Shown piece by piece: positions 1-8,144 of a DNA stretch of 64,000 bases (within the stretch, counting starts at the first letter, position 1; the number at the start of each line of letters is the position of its first letter). The position numbers and the translations under genes were made by a program. The stretch comes from an uncultured Alphaproteobacteria bacterium (GTDB taxonomy: Bacteria; Pseudomonadota; Alphaproteobacteria; Micavibrionales; Micavibrionaceae). The notes under the pieces were generated by a model. It did no database searches, was not told the DNA's origin, and saw nothing but the letters and a program-made list of their open reading frames with translations. The stretch lies in contig CAADGI010000008.1 in the NCBI GenBank assembly GCA_900696495.1, positions 1-64,000 on the forward strand, in the 5' to 3' direction.

Positions 1-975
1 ATTCCCAACCCGGCGAACGCGGAGCTTATCAAGCGTGTGTTTCAGGAATACTCAACGGGAGTTTATTCACTGTCCGAGCTTGCGCGTGTATCGAGGGGAT
101 GGGGCCTGAGATCGAACAACGGAAATAAACTGGGTACGCAGCAGCTTCATCATATGTTCCAAAACCCGTTTTATTACGGGATGATGAAGGTGAAGGGGCA
201 ACTGTACCCGCATAAATACGAACCCCTCATCAGCAAGGGCATCTTCGAAGTCTGTGAATATGTCCGTACAGGCAGAGGGCGCAAGGATGCGGTGAAGGAA
301 ACCAAACATCCGTTTCTGTTCCGGGGGCTGATTAAATGCGCTGTCTCGGACAGGATCGTTTCCTGCGATCTCAAGAAGGGCAAATATGTTTATCTCATAT
401 GCCGCGACCCGGAAAACCCGGAGCGTAAATTATGGGTCAAGGAAAGCGACATTCTTAAACAGGTGGAGGATGTCTTTGCCTCGATCCAAGTCCCTCCGGC
501 GTTCCTGCCTGAGATCATCGGGCATATCAACAAACTGCATGAGAATGAAAAACGGTTTCACCATGATAACATCAACGCCCTGAATGCCGAGATGCAGGAG
601 GTCAATGACCAGCTAGACAAGCTGACAGACCTTCTCCTTAACGAAACCATTAACAAAGTAACCTATGACCGCAAGCACACCCGGCTTCAAACCCGGAGAA
701 TGGAAATCTCTGCCCTGCAAACCGAGCATCAGGAGGGTAATGAGGAGTTCAAGATGGCGATTACAACACTGGCTGTTTTGCTGTCCAAAGCCCCTGAGAT
801 TTTCAGGAGTTCGAAAACCGACGTAAAACGCGCTTTGATGGGCTTCGTGTTTTCGAACTTGAGTATAGAGGGCCGGAAGCTGCGGTTTTCCTTGCGTGAG
901 CCGCTGTCGGGCTTCGAAAATACCGCCGACTTCAATAGATGGCTGGGTGACCGGGGATCGAAAACCGCTCGTTAG
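1..975 (+). CDS. Large serine recombinase, C-terminal part (5' end outside window)
   Basis: The frame is open from base 1 to a TAG at 973-975, giving 324 visible residues, so the catalytic serine-resolvase domain lies upstream of the window. The visible part begins in a Recombinase domain (PF07508-like; NPFYYGMM near residue 56), continues into a zinc-ribbon-like segment (about residues 95-150) and ends in a helical, probably coiled-coil stretch (about 165-240). This order is typical of large serine integrases and recombinases of phages and integrative elements. The ribbon is degenerate: three cysteines are visible, at GLIKC, VSC and YLIC, and they do not form two CxxC pairs. The gene probably marks one end of an integrated element, but no attachment core can be defined from one side. 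Confidence 0.85.
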   Translation: MPNPANAELIKRVFQEYSTGVYSLSELARVSRGWGLRSNNGNKLGTQQLHHMFQNPFYYGMMKVKGQLYPHKYEPLISKGIFEVCEYVRTGRGRKDAVKETKHPFLFRGLIKCAVSDRIVSCDLKKGKYVYLICRDPENPERKLWVKESDILKQVEDVFASIQVPPAFLPEIIGHINKLHENEKRFHHDNINALNAEMQEVNDQLDKLTDLLLNETINKVTYDRKHTRLQTRRMEISALQTEHQEGNEEFKMAITTLAVLLSKAPEIFRSSKTDVKRALMGFVFSNLSIEGRKLRFSLREPLSGFENTADFNRWLGDRGSKTAR

Positions 976-1106
976 AAGACGGCGTGACGGCCTTTAGGCC
1001 GAAGCCATTGGACATGCACCGCCACCCCCCGGTCAAAGACCGAGAAGCGGCATCCATGGCGCTATCCATAAAGGGAGAGCACCAATGACGGCTGATGCCA
1101 GCCGTC
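970..1106 (+). other. Hairpin-rich region after the recombinase, possible structured RNA or leader
   Basis: Several stems nest in about 130 bases. There is a hairpin at 988-1001 (CGGCC/GGCCG). A nested arm has GCCAT at 1004-1008 with ATGGC at 1056-1060, CCGC at 1019-1022 with GCGG at 1047-1050, and CGGTC at 1030-1034 with GACCG at 1038-1042. A last hairpin pairs GACGGCT (1087-1093) with AGCCGTC (1100-1106). The 3' arm of that last hairpin can instead pair with CGTTAG...ACGGC at 970-983. The final hairpin starts at the ATG of a small ORF, so the two pairings could affect its translation. This is seen by eye; no known RNA family was recognised. Confidence 0.35.
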
Positions 1107-1240
1107 TAACGAATGGGGGTTTCGAGCCCCGGAAAACAGCAACTCGCTATTTCCGGTTCGATGGTATCTTCAAAAGAGCGGGTAAATCAATAAGAATAAA
1201 GACCGGGCGGCGTGGGGGTCTTGTCAGGCCCCCGCTTTAA
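1085..1240 (+). CDS. Small basic protein of 51 aa, hypothetical
   Basis: ATG at 1085 is preceded by a strong Shine-Dalgarno sequence, AAGGGAG at 1071-1077, with 7 nt spacing; the frame closes with TAA at 1238-1240. The 51-residue product starts MTADASRLTNGGFEPRKTAT and is rich in arginine and lysine, with no cysteine and no membrane segment. No family is recognised. It lies 109 nt after the recombinase on the same strand and may be co-transcribed as part of the same element. The ribosome-binding site is the main support, and a chance ORF cannot be excluded. A G/C hairpin (1212-1235) lies inside its last codons. Confidence 0.45.
   Translation: MTADASRLTNGGFEPRKTATRYFRFDGIFKRAGKSIRIKTGRRGGLVRPPL
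1212..1240 (+). terminator. Possible intrinsic terminator hairpin
   Basis: GTGGGGGTC at 1212-1220 pairs with GGCCCCCGC at 1227-1235 (9 bp including two G-T wobbles, loop TTGTCA). It is followed by only three T residues, so termination would be weak. It overlaps the end of the small ORF. Confidence 0.3.
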
Positions 1241-1294
1241 AAGTTTGCCGCATTCGCGGCGGGCGCGGGGAAGACGGAAAAGAACATCGTCCAT

Positions 1295-1435
1295 CGTCAT
1301 CCCGGCGAAAGCCGGGATCCATGGGACAGAAAAATAATTGCGAATGGACGCAGATAAGCGTGGATATTCGTGTCAATTCGTGTTCATGCGTGGTTTCTGA
1401 AATGATGTATGGATCCCGGCTTTCGCCGGGATGAC
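1295..1435. repeat. Family A dispersed stem-loop repeat, inverted pair
   Basis: Two copies of a short stem-loop lie head to head: CGTCATCCCGGC-GAAA-GCCGGGATCC at about 1295-1320 and its inverse at about 1409-1435, separated by about 90 nt. The same design, with varying stem sequence but constant GTCAT and ATCC flanks, recurs at many intergenic sites in this window. The 90-nt interior encodes nothing recognisable. Confidence 0.85.
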
Positions 1436-1500
1436 AATGAGGGTTGGGATGACAATGGGGGATTGGGATGACGATGGAAGGCGGGATGGCAATAGGAGGC
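1428..1500. repeat. Degenerate tandem repeat, about 16-20 nt units
   Basis: Four imperfect units start at 1428, 1444, 1463 and 1483, each based on (TT)GGGATGACAATGGGGG. The unit matches the outer end of the adjacent family A repeat (GGGATGAC), so it looks like local amplification of that end. Confidence 0.6.
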
Positions 1501-1558
1501 CGGGCTCTGACGAGGGCCGGGATTACGGGGAGGTGCAGACCGGCACACTGCCAGAAAA

Positions 1559-2014
1559 TCAGGCGGCTTTTTTGCCCGACGGCGCTTTTTCGATCGAGGA
1601 CTGGATTTCGTTCATCGTCGCGGCGACGCGCTTGTTGATGATCGCCGAGGCTTCCTGGTTCGATTTGTTGATCATGTCGGACAGGTCTTTCATGTTGCCG
1701 ACGGTGCGTTCGTAAATATTTTTGAACAGCTTGGCGTTCTTGGCGATTTTTTCTTCGGGCGTGCCTTCGGTGAGAAGTTCCTTGGCGAGCGATGAATTGT
1801 CCTCGACGATCTGCGAGAGGATTTCGGTCTGACGCTGCGCTATGGTTTGCAGGTTGCTCATGGAAACCTGGTTGGCTTCGGTGATGGCCTGCACGTTCTT
1901 GCGCTGCGTTTCGAGAAGCGCCTTCAGGTCGAAAGCGCTGGTTTGATAGTTTTCAAACAGCTTCGCGAAATCGTTCTGGGCGAAAAAATCGGCGAAAGGG
2001 TTCTTCTGGGCCAT
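1559..2014 (-). CDS. Phasin family protein
   Basis: The product has 151 residues and is almost wholly helical with no signal peptide or membrane segment, typical of alphaproteobacterial phasins (PF09361-like). The N-terminus (NPFADFFAQNDFAKLFENYQ) and the following heptad-rich stretch (LETQRKNVQAITEANQVSM) are characteristic. Phasins coat polyhydroxyalkanoate granules and stabilise the PHA surface in the cytoplasm. The pha genes lie about 14 kb away, so the pathway is present in the same window. AAGGA lies shortly before the ATG, supporting this start. The gene stands alone, transcribed towards the repeat region. The exact phasin subtype cannot be assigned. Confidence 0.9.
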   Translation of the reverse strand: MAQKNPFADFFAQNDFAKLFENYQTSAFDLKALLETQRKNVQAITEANQVSMSNLQTIAQRQTEILSQIVEDNSSLAKELLTEGTPEEKIAKNAKLFKNIYERTVGNMKDLSDMINKSNQEASAIINKRVAATMNEIQSSIEKAPSGKKAA

Positions 2015-2262
2015 GGTTTTTATCCTTATTGATTAATCGGGGTTTGGAGCCGCAGTAACGCAGGAAAGTGTAATGAATACAGCATTTTTGGGGTGCGCGC
2101 AAACGGTTTTGCCTTAATCCTTAATATTCCGCATCGCATTAAAAAGGCTAAAAAATGGCTGTTTTTTGCCAAAATTAGGGGGTTTTTAACCGCTTTAGGG
2201 CAATTTCATAGTGGGGCAGTATCATTTTGATTCTGCACCGCTTTATCGTTTTTTGTGCGCGC

Positions 2263-4884
2263 ATGACCATAAAAAATAAAAGGAAAAGCCGAACGCCGGC
2301 AGCAGAAAAACCAACGTCGCGAAAAACGCTGACGAAAGCGAGCTTTGCCGAATTCGCATCCGTGCTGACCGGCCTTGCGCTGACGATGGCGGCGTTTCTG
2401 ACCATGAATTTTTTCGTGAAGGGCATTATCGGGACTGAATACGAAGGTATATCGGATTCCGGCGCGCAGGCGATCGCCGAAAAATTCAGCCAGTTCGAAA
2501 ACACCATGAATACGCTCGGGACGGTTTTTTCGATTTCAGGCCAGATGGACAAGGACGAAGTCGCGAGCAGAATCCGCGAGTCGAAAATTCCCGTCGAGAA
2601 GTTCGACCAGATTTTCCTGGCCTATAAAAAGACCAGCGGCGCGTGGTCGTTCAAGACATTGTATAAAACCGACAGCCAGAACAATCCGAGACCGGTTTAT
2701 ACCCTGAATTCCGACAAGATCATGCTGTCGCGTATTTTAAAGCCGGCGCATTTTGAGATTTTAAGCCCCCAGATTCTCAGTGACGCGGAATTATTTGTGC
2801 CATCGAAAGATGCGCAGACCGAGACGGGCTCAATTCCTTTTATGCTGATCCGCCCGATCAAGCAATATGATCAGAATGCGGGATTGCTGGTAGGCATCGC
2901 GCAGGCGGATGGCGTTTTAAATCAAAGCTGGCAGGATAACCCGACGCTTGCGCATATCAGCATTCGCGATCCGGAGAAGAACCACGACATCTATCTTCTG
3001 AGCCGTTACGACGAAGGCGCGAAGCCGTGGACTTACGACCGGGTTTATGAATTTTCGTTCGGCGACCGGTTGTGGGAAGTGCGCACGGAATATACCAAGA
3101 AAGACGGAACGGCGTTTCTTGAAGCCATTCCGGGCATGACCGTTCTTTTCGGTTTCGTCCTGACGCTGATCGGCGCGGGTTATCTGCGCAGCCATAAACT
3201 GCAGAACCAGAGAATGATGAACCTGAACCGCGTGCTCGAGGGCAAAAACATCGAGTTGCACGAGGAAATGGTCAAGCGCGAAAACCTGACGTCGACGCTT
3301 ATCAAATCGGAAAGCGAAAACCGGGCGGTTATCGACTCGGTCAGCGACGTCATTTTTGAAACCGATATCAACGGCAAGATACTGTTCCTGAACAAGACAT
3401 GGCAGAAGATCACCGGTTTCGAGATCGAGCAATCGAAGGGGCAGGACATTTTCAAGATGCTGCACCCGCAAGACCAGGAAAAGCAGGCCAAGGATTTCCA
3501 GCTGATGGTGCGCAGCCAGAAGCAGCCTTACCGTTCGTTCACGCGCCTGCGCACCGCCGACGGCACGTTCCGCGCGGTCGAGCTGGCGATATCGATGTTG
3601 CGGCAGGATGAATCGCGCGCGCAGCGCGTTGTGGGCACGTTCACGGACGTTGAAGAACGCCGCCGCGCCGAACGCGCGCTTGGCGAAGCGGAAAAGAAAT
3701 TCCGCGCCATCGTTGAAAACGCCGCCGGAGGCATTTTCCAGCTTACGCCGGAAGGCATGTATTTGAGCGCCAACCCGGCGCTGGCGCGCATTCTTGGCTA
3801 TGACGGCCCGGAGCAGTTGCTGCGCCAGATCAAGAACGCCAACGAGACGGTTTACGGCGGCATCCGCGAAAGACAGGTGTTTTTAAAAGAGCTGGAAGCG
3901 CGCGGCGCAATATATAACCATGAAACGCAGGTCAAGAAGCTGAACGGGGAATCGATCTGGGTGAACGAAAACCTGCGCGTCGTGCGCGATGAATCGAGCA
4001 ACACGCTTTATTACGAAGGCAGTATGGAAGACATCACGCAGCGTAAAGAGGGCGAGATCGCCCTGCGCGAAGCGAAGATCCGGTCCGACCTTGCCAACCG
4101 CGCGAAGTCGGAGTTCCTTGCGAATATGAGCCATGAATTGCGCACGCCTTTGAATTCGATTATCGGGTTCTCGGAGATCATTCATAAAGAGACATTCGGG
4201 CCGATCAGTCAGGATCCATATAAAGAATATTCCCGCGAGATTTACGACAGCGGCAAAAGGCTGCTGAAAGTCATCAACGAAATTCTGGATATTTCACGCA
4301 TCGAAGCGAATGAACGCCGCCTGAATGAAAGCCTGGTGGCGGTGCCGGATGTCGTGAAGGCCGCATTGAGACTGCTGGAGAGCAAGTCGGAAGCCAACAA
4401 GCTGACGATTACAAATACGCTCGGGAATTTGCCGCAGGTGGTGGGCGAAGAGCTCGCGATCAAGCAGATCGTCCTGAACCTGCTGTCGAACGCGATCAAG
4501 TTCACGCCGCCCGGCGGACGCGTCACGATCAGCGGCGAAGTGGACCGCCAGGGTTCGCTGCGGCTTTCCTTCACCGATACGGGCGTCGGCCTTGACGAGC
4601 ATGAAATTGAGAAAGCGCTGTCGCCGTTCGGGCAGGTGGATAACGCGCTCAGCCGGAATACGGCGGGCACGGGTCTTGGCCTGACGCTGGTCGATGCGCT
4701 GATCAAGCTGCATGACGGCAAATTGGAACTTTTCTCGAAAAAGGGTATCGGCACCACGGCGACGATTATCTTCCCGCCGGAGCGCGTGCCGCAGCAGCAG
4801 AAACGGCCGTGGTCGAATACGACGGCACCCGGGACGCCCGCAGCGCCCGCGAATGCCGCCAAAGACGGCGAAAAAGTCTCTTAA
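2263..4884 (+). CDS. Membrane-bound PAS/PAS sensor histidine kinase
   Basis: The product has 873 residues from ATG 2263; an in-frame TTG at 2227 would add 12, and neither start has a convincing ribosome site. Two membrane helices (about residues 30-54 and 288-308) bracket a roughly 230-residue extracytoplasmic sensor region of unknown fold. Two PAS domains follow (about 350-470 and 475-605), then HisKA with the phospho-acceptor His624 in SHELRTP and a HATPase_c domain with NLLSNAIKFTPPGG (N box), DTGVGLD (G1) and GTGLGLTLV (G2). No receiver domain is attached and no response regulator gene is adjacent, so the partner is probably encoded elsewhere. The ligand is unknown. Confidence 0.93.
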   Translation: MTIKNKRKSRTPAAEKPTSRKTLTKASFAEFASVLTGLALTMAAFLTMNFFVKGIIGTEYEGISDSGAQAIAEKFSQFENTMNTLGTVFSISGQMDKDEVASRIRESKIPVEKFDQIFLAYKKTSGAWSFKTLYKTDSQNNPRPVYTLNSDKIMLSRILKPAHFEILSPQILSDAELFVPSKDAQTETGSIPFMLIRPIKQYDQNAGLLVGIAQADGVLNQSWQDNPTLAHISIRDPEKNHDIYLLSRYDEGAKPWTYDRVYEFSFGDRLWEVRTEYTKKDGTAFLEAIPGMTVLFGFVLTLIGAGYLRSHKLQNQRMMNLNRVLEGKNIELHEEMVKRENLTSTLIKSESENRAVIDSVSDVIFETDINGKILFLNKTWQKITGFEIEQSKGQDIFKMLHPQDQEKQAKDFQLMVRSQKQPYRSFTRLRTADGTFRAVELAISMLRQDESRAQRVVGTFTDVEERRRAERALGEAEKKFRAIVENAAGGIFQLTPEGMYLSANPALARILGYDGPEQLLRQIKNANETVYGGIRERQVFLKELEARGAIYNHETQVKKLNGESIWVNENLRVVRDESSNTLYYEGSMEDITQRKEGEIALREAKIRSDLANRAKSEFLANMSHELRTPLNSIIGFSEIIHKETFGPISQDPYKEYSREIYDSGKRLLKVINEILDISRIEANERRLNESLVAVPDVVKAALRLLESKSEANKLTITNTLGNLPQVVGEELAIKQIVLNLLSNAIKFTPPGGRVTISGEVDRQGSLRLSFTDTGVGLDEHEIEKALSPFGQVDNALSRNTAGTGLGLTLVDALIKLHDGKLELFSKKGIGTTATIIFPPERVPQQQKRPWSNTTAPGTPAAPANAAKDGEKVS

Positions 4885-4890
4885 TCCACA

Positions 4891-4986
4891 CGTCATTGCG
4901 AGCCCCCGCCTTCGCGAGGGCGGGCTGCGCGAAGCAATCCAGAAAAAATGGATCGCCACGGCCGCTTCGTGGCCTCGCGATGACGG
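4891..4986. repeat. Family B dispersed palindromic repeat
   Basis: It begins CGTCATTGCGAG and ends CTCGCGATGACG, with internal GCGAAGCAATCC and GGATCGCCACG segments. It fills the spacer between the kinase stop and the recX 3' end. Relatives are at 7151-7192, 22933-23006 and 33450-33536. Confidence 0.8.
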
Positions 4987-4987
4987 A

Positions 4988-5557
4988 TCAGGAGTTGAGA
5001 ATCTCTTCGGCCTCGGCGCGGTCCATTCTCATGGCCTGGGCGGCAGTATCGTATGAAAACCCGCCGCGGGCGAGGGCGGCTAAAGTTTTTTCATTATCGC
5101 GATCGCCAAAGGGGCCGGCTTTTTTACGGCGCAGGACCGTCAGCGCGGCGCGTAGCTCGGAGTCTTCCGTATCCTGCGCGCCCAGCGTTTCGGTGACGAG
5201 AGAAGCGTCGATGCCGCGCGTTTTCAGTTTCGACAATATGGCGCTTTTCGATTTTCCCTGCCGGCGCAGCGAGGCGACGACTCCGCGCGTATAGAGTTCG
5301 TCGTTCAGCAATCCCGCGCGCTCGAATTTTTCGACGATTTCACCGACCATGGCGGCGCAGGCCTGGTAATCCTGGTCCCGGTGTTCCATGCAGGAGCGCC
5401 TGACCTTGCGGAGCATGACGGAGCGGAACTGGCCGCGGCTGGCGGCGAAACGCTGCAAATAATAAAGCCCGGCATTGTGGAGATACTGAGCGGTGATTTT
5501 TTTCGGCTTCTTGCGGCCGGTTTTTTTCTCAGGTTTTTTATTTTGGACAGAATCCAT
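4988..5557 (-). CDS. recX: RecX family regulatory protein
   Basis: The 189-residue product has the three-helix repeats of RecX/OraA, seen in segments such as YLQRFAASRGQFRSVMLRKV, VEKFERAGLLNDELYTRGVV and KSKSAILSKLKTRGIDASLV. A basic, lysine-rich tail of about 20 residues opens the protein. RecX proteins bind RecA filaments and usually restrain recombinase and co-protease activity. In many bacteria recX is next to recA; here it stands alone, divergent from hslO with only 36 nt between the start codons. No clear Shine-Dalgarno sequence precedes the ATG. Confidence 0.85.
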   Translation of the reverse strand: MDSVQNKKPEKKTGRKKPKKITAQYLHNAGLYYLQRFAASRGQFRSVMLRKVRRSCMEHRDQDYQACAAMVGEIVEKFERAGLLNDELYTRGVVASLRRQGKSKSAILSKLKTRGIDASLVTETLGAQDTEDSELRAALTVLRRKKAGPFGDRDNEKTLAALARGGFSYDTAAQAMRMDRAEAEEILNS

Positions 5558-5581
5558 TCTGGAAGGCTAGCAAACTTTCGG

Positions 5582-5587
5582 TATAAT
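5582..5587 (+). promoter_or_regulatory. Consensus -10 box immediately before hslO
   Basis: A perfect TATAAT lies 6 nt before the hslO ATG at 5594. A transcript from it would start at or very near the start codon, so the mRNA would be leaderless. No Shine-Dalgarno sequence is present, which agrees, but the -35 region is weak (CTGGAA at 17 nt spacing). Confidence 0.4.
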
Positions 5588-5593
5588 GGACAC

Positions 5594-6559
5594 ATGGCAC
5601 GGCGGAAGGCCCCGGACGGGGCGATCAACGATAATGCAGACGGTTTCGACAAGGCGGACGATAATATCGTCCAGCCTTTTCAGCTTGAAAAAACGCAATT
5701 GAGGGGGCGCGCGGTGCGGCTGGGCAGCGTGCTGGACGATATCCTCGGTCCGCATGATTACCCCTTGCCGGTGGCGCATCTGGTGGCCGAGACTATAACG
5801 CTGGCGGCGCTTTTGTCCTCGATGCTTAAATATGAGGGGATTTTCACGCTGCAGACCAAGGGCGACGGGCCGGTGGGGATGCTGGTGGCCGACATGACGT
5901 CGAAGGGGGAGGTTCGCGGCTGCGCGTCTTTCGACAAGGAGCGCGTTGCGAAATTCGGGAATGAGATCGACCTGCTGCCGCTTTTCCTGGGGAAGGGTTA
6001 TATCGCCTTTACGGTCGACCAGATGGGAAAAACGGACAGGTATCAGGGCATCGTCGAGCTGAAGGGCAAGTCGCTGGTGGAGTGCGTCCAGCATTATTTC
6101 ACCCAGTCGGAGCAGATCAGCACCGGCATTAAGATCGCCGTCGGGCAGTATGATGGAAAATGGCGGGCCGGGGGGATCATGTTTCAGCTCATGCCAGAGG
6201 ATGCGCAGGGAGATACCACGCTGGCGCGTAAAGAGGACTGGAACCGTTCGATGACCCTGCTTGAAACCATGAAAGACAGCGAAATTCTCGATCCCGCCCT
6301 GCATTCGCGGGAATTGCTGCTGCGGCTTTTTCATGAGGAGGGCGTGCGGGTTTACAAGCCGATGCATGTCTCGAAAGGATGCCGCTGCGATTCAGAGAAA
6401 ATCGAGAAGGTGCTGGCGGGCCTCGCGGATGACGATATCGAATATCTCGCGGAAAACGGCACGATCAAGATGCACTGCGAATTCTGCAGCCGCGATTTCA
6501 CGTTGGATCCGGATACGGTCAAGGACCGGACCAGGAAAAAGAAACCCAAAAAGAAGTAA
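5594..6559 (+). CDS. hslO: Hsp33 redox-regulated chaperone
   Basis: The 321-residue product is Hsp33, a cytoplasmic holdase activated by oxidation. The N-terminal domain opens with QPFQLEKTQLRGRAVRLG, and the C-terminal redox switch has the four zinc cysteines as CRC and CEFC in GCRCDSEKIEKVL and KMHCEFCSRDF. Reduced zinc-bound protein is inactive; disulfide formation unfolds the linker and exposes the client site. An upstream extension of the frame would overlap divergent recX, so ATG 5594 is preferred; it has no ribosome site but sits just after a TATAAT. The following lipoprotein gene starts 10 nt after the stop and may be co-transcribed. Confidence 0.95.
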   Translation: MARRKAPDGAINDNADGFDKADDNIVQPFQLEKTQLRGRAVRLGSVLDDILGPHDYPLPVAHLVAETITLAALLSSMLKYEGIFTLQTKGDGPVGMLVADMTSKGEVRGCASFDKERVAKFGNEIDLLPLFLGKGYIAFTVDQMGKTDRYQGIVELKGKSLVECVQHYFTQSEQISTGIKIAVGQYDGKWRAGGIMFQLMPEDAQGDTTLARKEDWNRSMTLLETMKDSEILDPALHSRELLLRLFHEEGVRVYKPMHVSKGCRCDSEKIEKVLAGLADDDIEYLAENGTIKMHCEFCSRDFTLDPDTVKDRTRKKKPKKK

Positions 6560-6569
6560 GGAGATGTTT

Positions 6570-7130
6570 ATGACCAGATATGGATTTTTGAGTTTTGCAT
6601 CGCTGGGCGTTCTGGCGGCGTGCGCGAGCGGCGCCGGTCTGCCGCAGCCTGGTATCACGTTCGATCACCTGCAGCCGATGCCGGTCAATGTCGCGCATGT
6701 CGAGACGGAGGTCCTGGGCGGTAGCGAGGCCGATGGTTTCGCAATTTCACCGACCGAGGCGTCGGAGCGTTATCTGTCGTCGCGTTTTAATGCCGTGGGG
6801 GGCCGCGACACGTTGCGGGCGGTGATGGAAGAAGCCACGGTACGCCATGTTTACTCGCCCTCGAAGGGCAGGATGACGGGCTATCTGAATGTTGCCGGGC
6901 ACGATGTTTACGATGTGAAACTGATTTTGCGCCTCGAACATATCAGCGACAGCGGCACGGTTTTATACAGCAACACGCTGAAGGCGCAGCGCACGATGAA
7001 CATCACCGAGCATGCCTCGGTCGCCGAGCGCGAGCAGCACCAGCTCGAGGGTATCGAACAGCTTTTCGCCGATCTCGATCGCCAGGTGGTGCGGGTGGTG
7101 CTGACGGATATGCGGTTGGGTACTCAGTAA
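6570..7130 (+). CDS. Putative lipoprotein, conserved hypothetical
   Basis: ATG 6570 lies 6 nt after AAGGAG (6558-6563); an in-frame ATG at 6564 would be too close to it. The 186-residue product opens with a lipoprotein signal peptide ending in lipobox LAAC (Cys at about residue 16). The mature part is a soluble alpha/beta sequence with no recognised domain, and contains SPTEASERYLSSRF and EREQHQLEGIEQLFADLD. It should be anchored to the inner or outer membrane on the periplasmic side. The gene follows hslO by 10 nt and probably shares its transcript, but nothing in the sequence ties it to Hsp33 function. Confidence 0.75.
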   Translation: MTRYGFLSFASLGVLAACASGAGLPQPGITFDHLQPMPVNVAHVETEVLGGSEADGFAISPTEASERYLSSRFNAVGGRDTLRAVMEEATVRHVYSPSKGRMTGYLNVAGHDVYDVKLILRLEHISDSGTVLYSNTLKAQRTMNITEHASVAEREQHQLEGIEQLFADLDRQVVRVVLTDMRLGTQ

Positions 7131-7150
7131 TCGTCCCAGACCCAAGACAG

Positions 7151-7192
7151 AAAAATGGATTGCTTCGTCGCATTCGCTCCTCGCAATGACGG
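7151..7192. repeat. Family B repeat, partial copy
   Basis: AAAATGGATTGCTTCGTCGC, then CTCCTCGCAATGACGG, matches the right half of the copies at 22933-23006 and 33450-33536. The left half is missing. Confidence 0.65.
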
Positions 7193-7201
7193 AGCAAATA
7201 A

Positions 7202-7231
7202 AAAAAGGCCGGAATTTCTTCCGGCCTTTTT
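7202..7231. terminator. Bidirectional intrinsic terminator
   Basis: AAAAAGGCCGGAA at 7202-7214 pairs perfectly with TTCCGGCCTTTTT at 7219-7231 around a TTTC loop (13 bp). It has A and T tracts on both sides, so it can end the lipoprotein transcript and the convergent OmpA-family transcript. Confidence 0.9.
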
Positions 7232-7247
7232 AATTTTTAGGTTCCGC

Positions 7248-8144
7248 TTATTGGAACGAGATGTTCACACGGCGGTTGGCCGGCTCGCGGACGTTGTCCG
7301 GGGTGGCAACCAGAGGCTCGCTCTCGCCTTTTGCATCGACCATGATGATCGAGGCATCAACACCGCGCTGGACGAGGGCGTCCTTTACGTTGTTGGCGCG
7401 CTTCAGAGCCAGGCGCTCGTTGTAATCGGTCGGGCCGGAGGTGTCGGCGTGACCAACGACGCTGATGGAAGCGGGCGGGTTTTTCGCGACTTCGGCGGCG
7501 ACGGCGTCAAGAACGCTTTGGGCGCCGGAACCGATGTTCGAACGGTCCCAGTCGAAGAACACGAGGTACATCGCGTTTTCAGCGGCCATCGGCGCATTCG
7601 GGTCAACGCCGTAGTTGTTCATCGGCTCGACGACGTCCTGTACAGGAGCCTGCGGCTGGAGCTGGCCTTCAAGCTGCGCGAGCGCATCCATGAAGTCCTT
7701 TTTGCAAGGAACGTCTGTGTCGTTCCAATGCTCTTCCTGCGATTCAATCCAGCAGTCGAACTTGGCTTGAGCGCGGGCCGAGAGGGCCGGTGCGGTTTCA
7801 CGCGCGCCGAGATCGTACGCAACGATCAGGCGGCCACGGGCGGCGCCGAGTTCCTGGATGTGTTTCTCGCTGAGGTTCCAGTCGGCAACCGGTTCAGGCA
7901 GAACGGTTTCACCGGAAGCGGCGGCGAGACCCTTGCGCGCGAAGTGCAGCGCATCGGGATAATCGAAGTTGTCTTTTTCGCTGTTCGAGAATTGGCGGTA
8001 CTCGCCGGTGAGAGCCTGGGTGAAGGGGCTGCCGACGGGCTGGGCGTCATTCAGCGCCTCAACTTCGCTAAAGCTTGTGAAGGCGGTACAGCCGGACAAT
8101 GCGACCATGCCTGTGACCAAAATGACGTTACGAAGAATATTCAT
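7248..8144 (-). CDS. OmpA family outer-membrane lipoprotein
   Basis: The product has 298 residues. A signal peptide ends in lipobox LSGC (Cys at about 19). The N-terminal half (about 20-185) is helical and unassigned, with two cysteines (FDCW and VPCKK). The C-terminal OmpA domain (about 190-298) contains YLVFFDWDRSNIG, SVVGHADTSGPTDYNERLAL and EPANRRVNISF, and should bind peptidoglycan. The protein therefore probably tethers the outer membrane to the cell wall, like Pal or related OmpA lipoproteins. It lacks the tol neighbourhood, so it is not called Pal. Transcription ends at the terminator 7202-7231. Confidence 0.9.
   Translation of the reverse strand: MNILRNVILVTGMVALSGCTAFTSFSEVEALNDAQPVGSPFTQALTGEYRQFSNSEKDNFDYPDALHFARKGLAAASGETVLPEPVADWNLSEKHIQELGAARGRLIVAYDLGARETAPALSARAQAKFDCWIESQEEHWNDTDVPCKKDFMDALAQLEGQLQPQAPVQDVVEPMNNYGVDPNAPMAAENAMYLVFFDWDRSNIGSGAQSVLDAVAAEVAKNPPASISVVGHADTSGPTDYNERLALKRANNVKDALVQRGVDASIIMVDAKGESEPLVATPDNVREPANRRVNISFQ

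Noticed and set aside
1110-1135. TTCGA loop flanked by G and C runs, resembling a tRNA T-arm
   Set aside because: The stem does not pair correctly around a 7-nt loop and no acceptor, D or anticodon arms can be drawn.
5381-5593. Upstream extension of the hslO frame
   Set aside because: It would overlap most of the start of divergent recX and adds a sequence unrelated to Hsp33.
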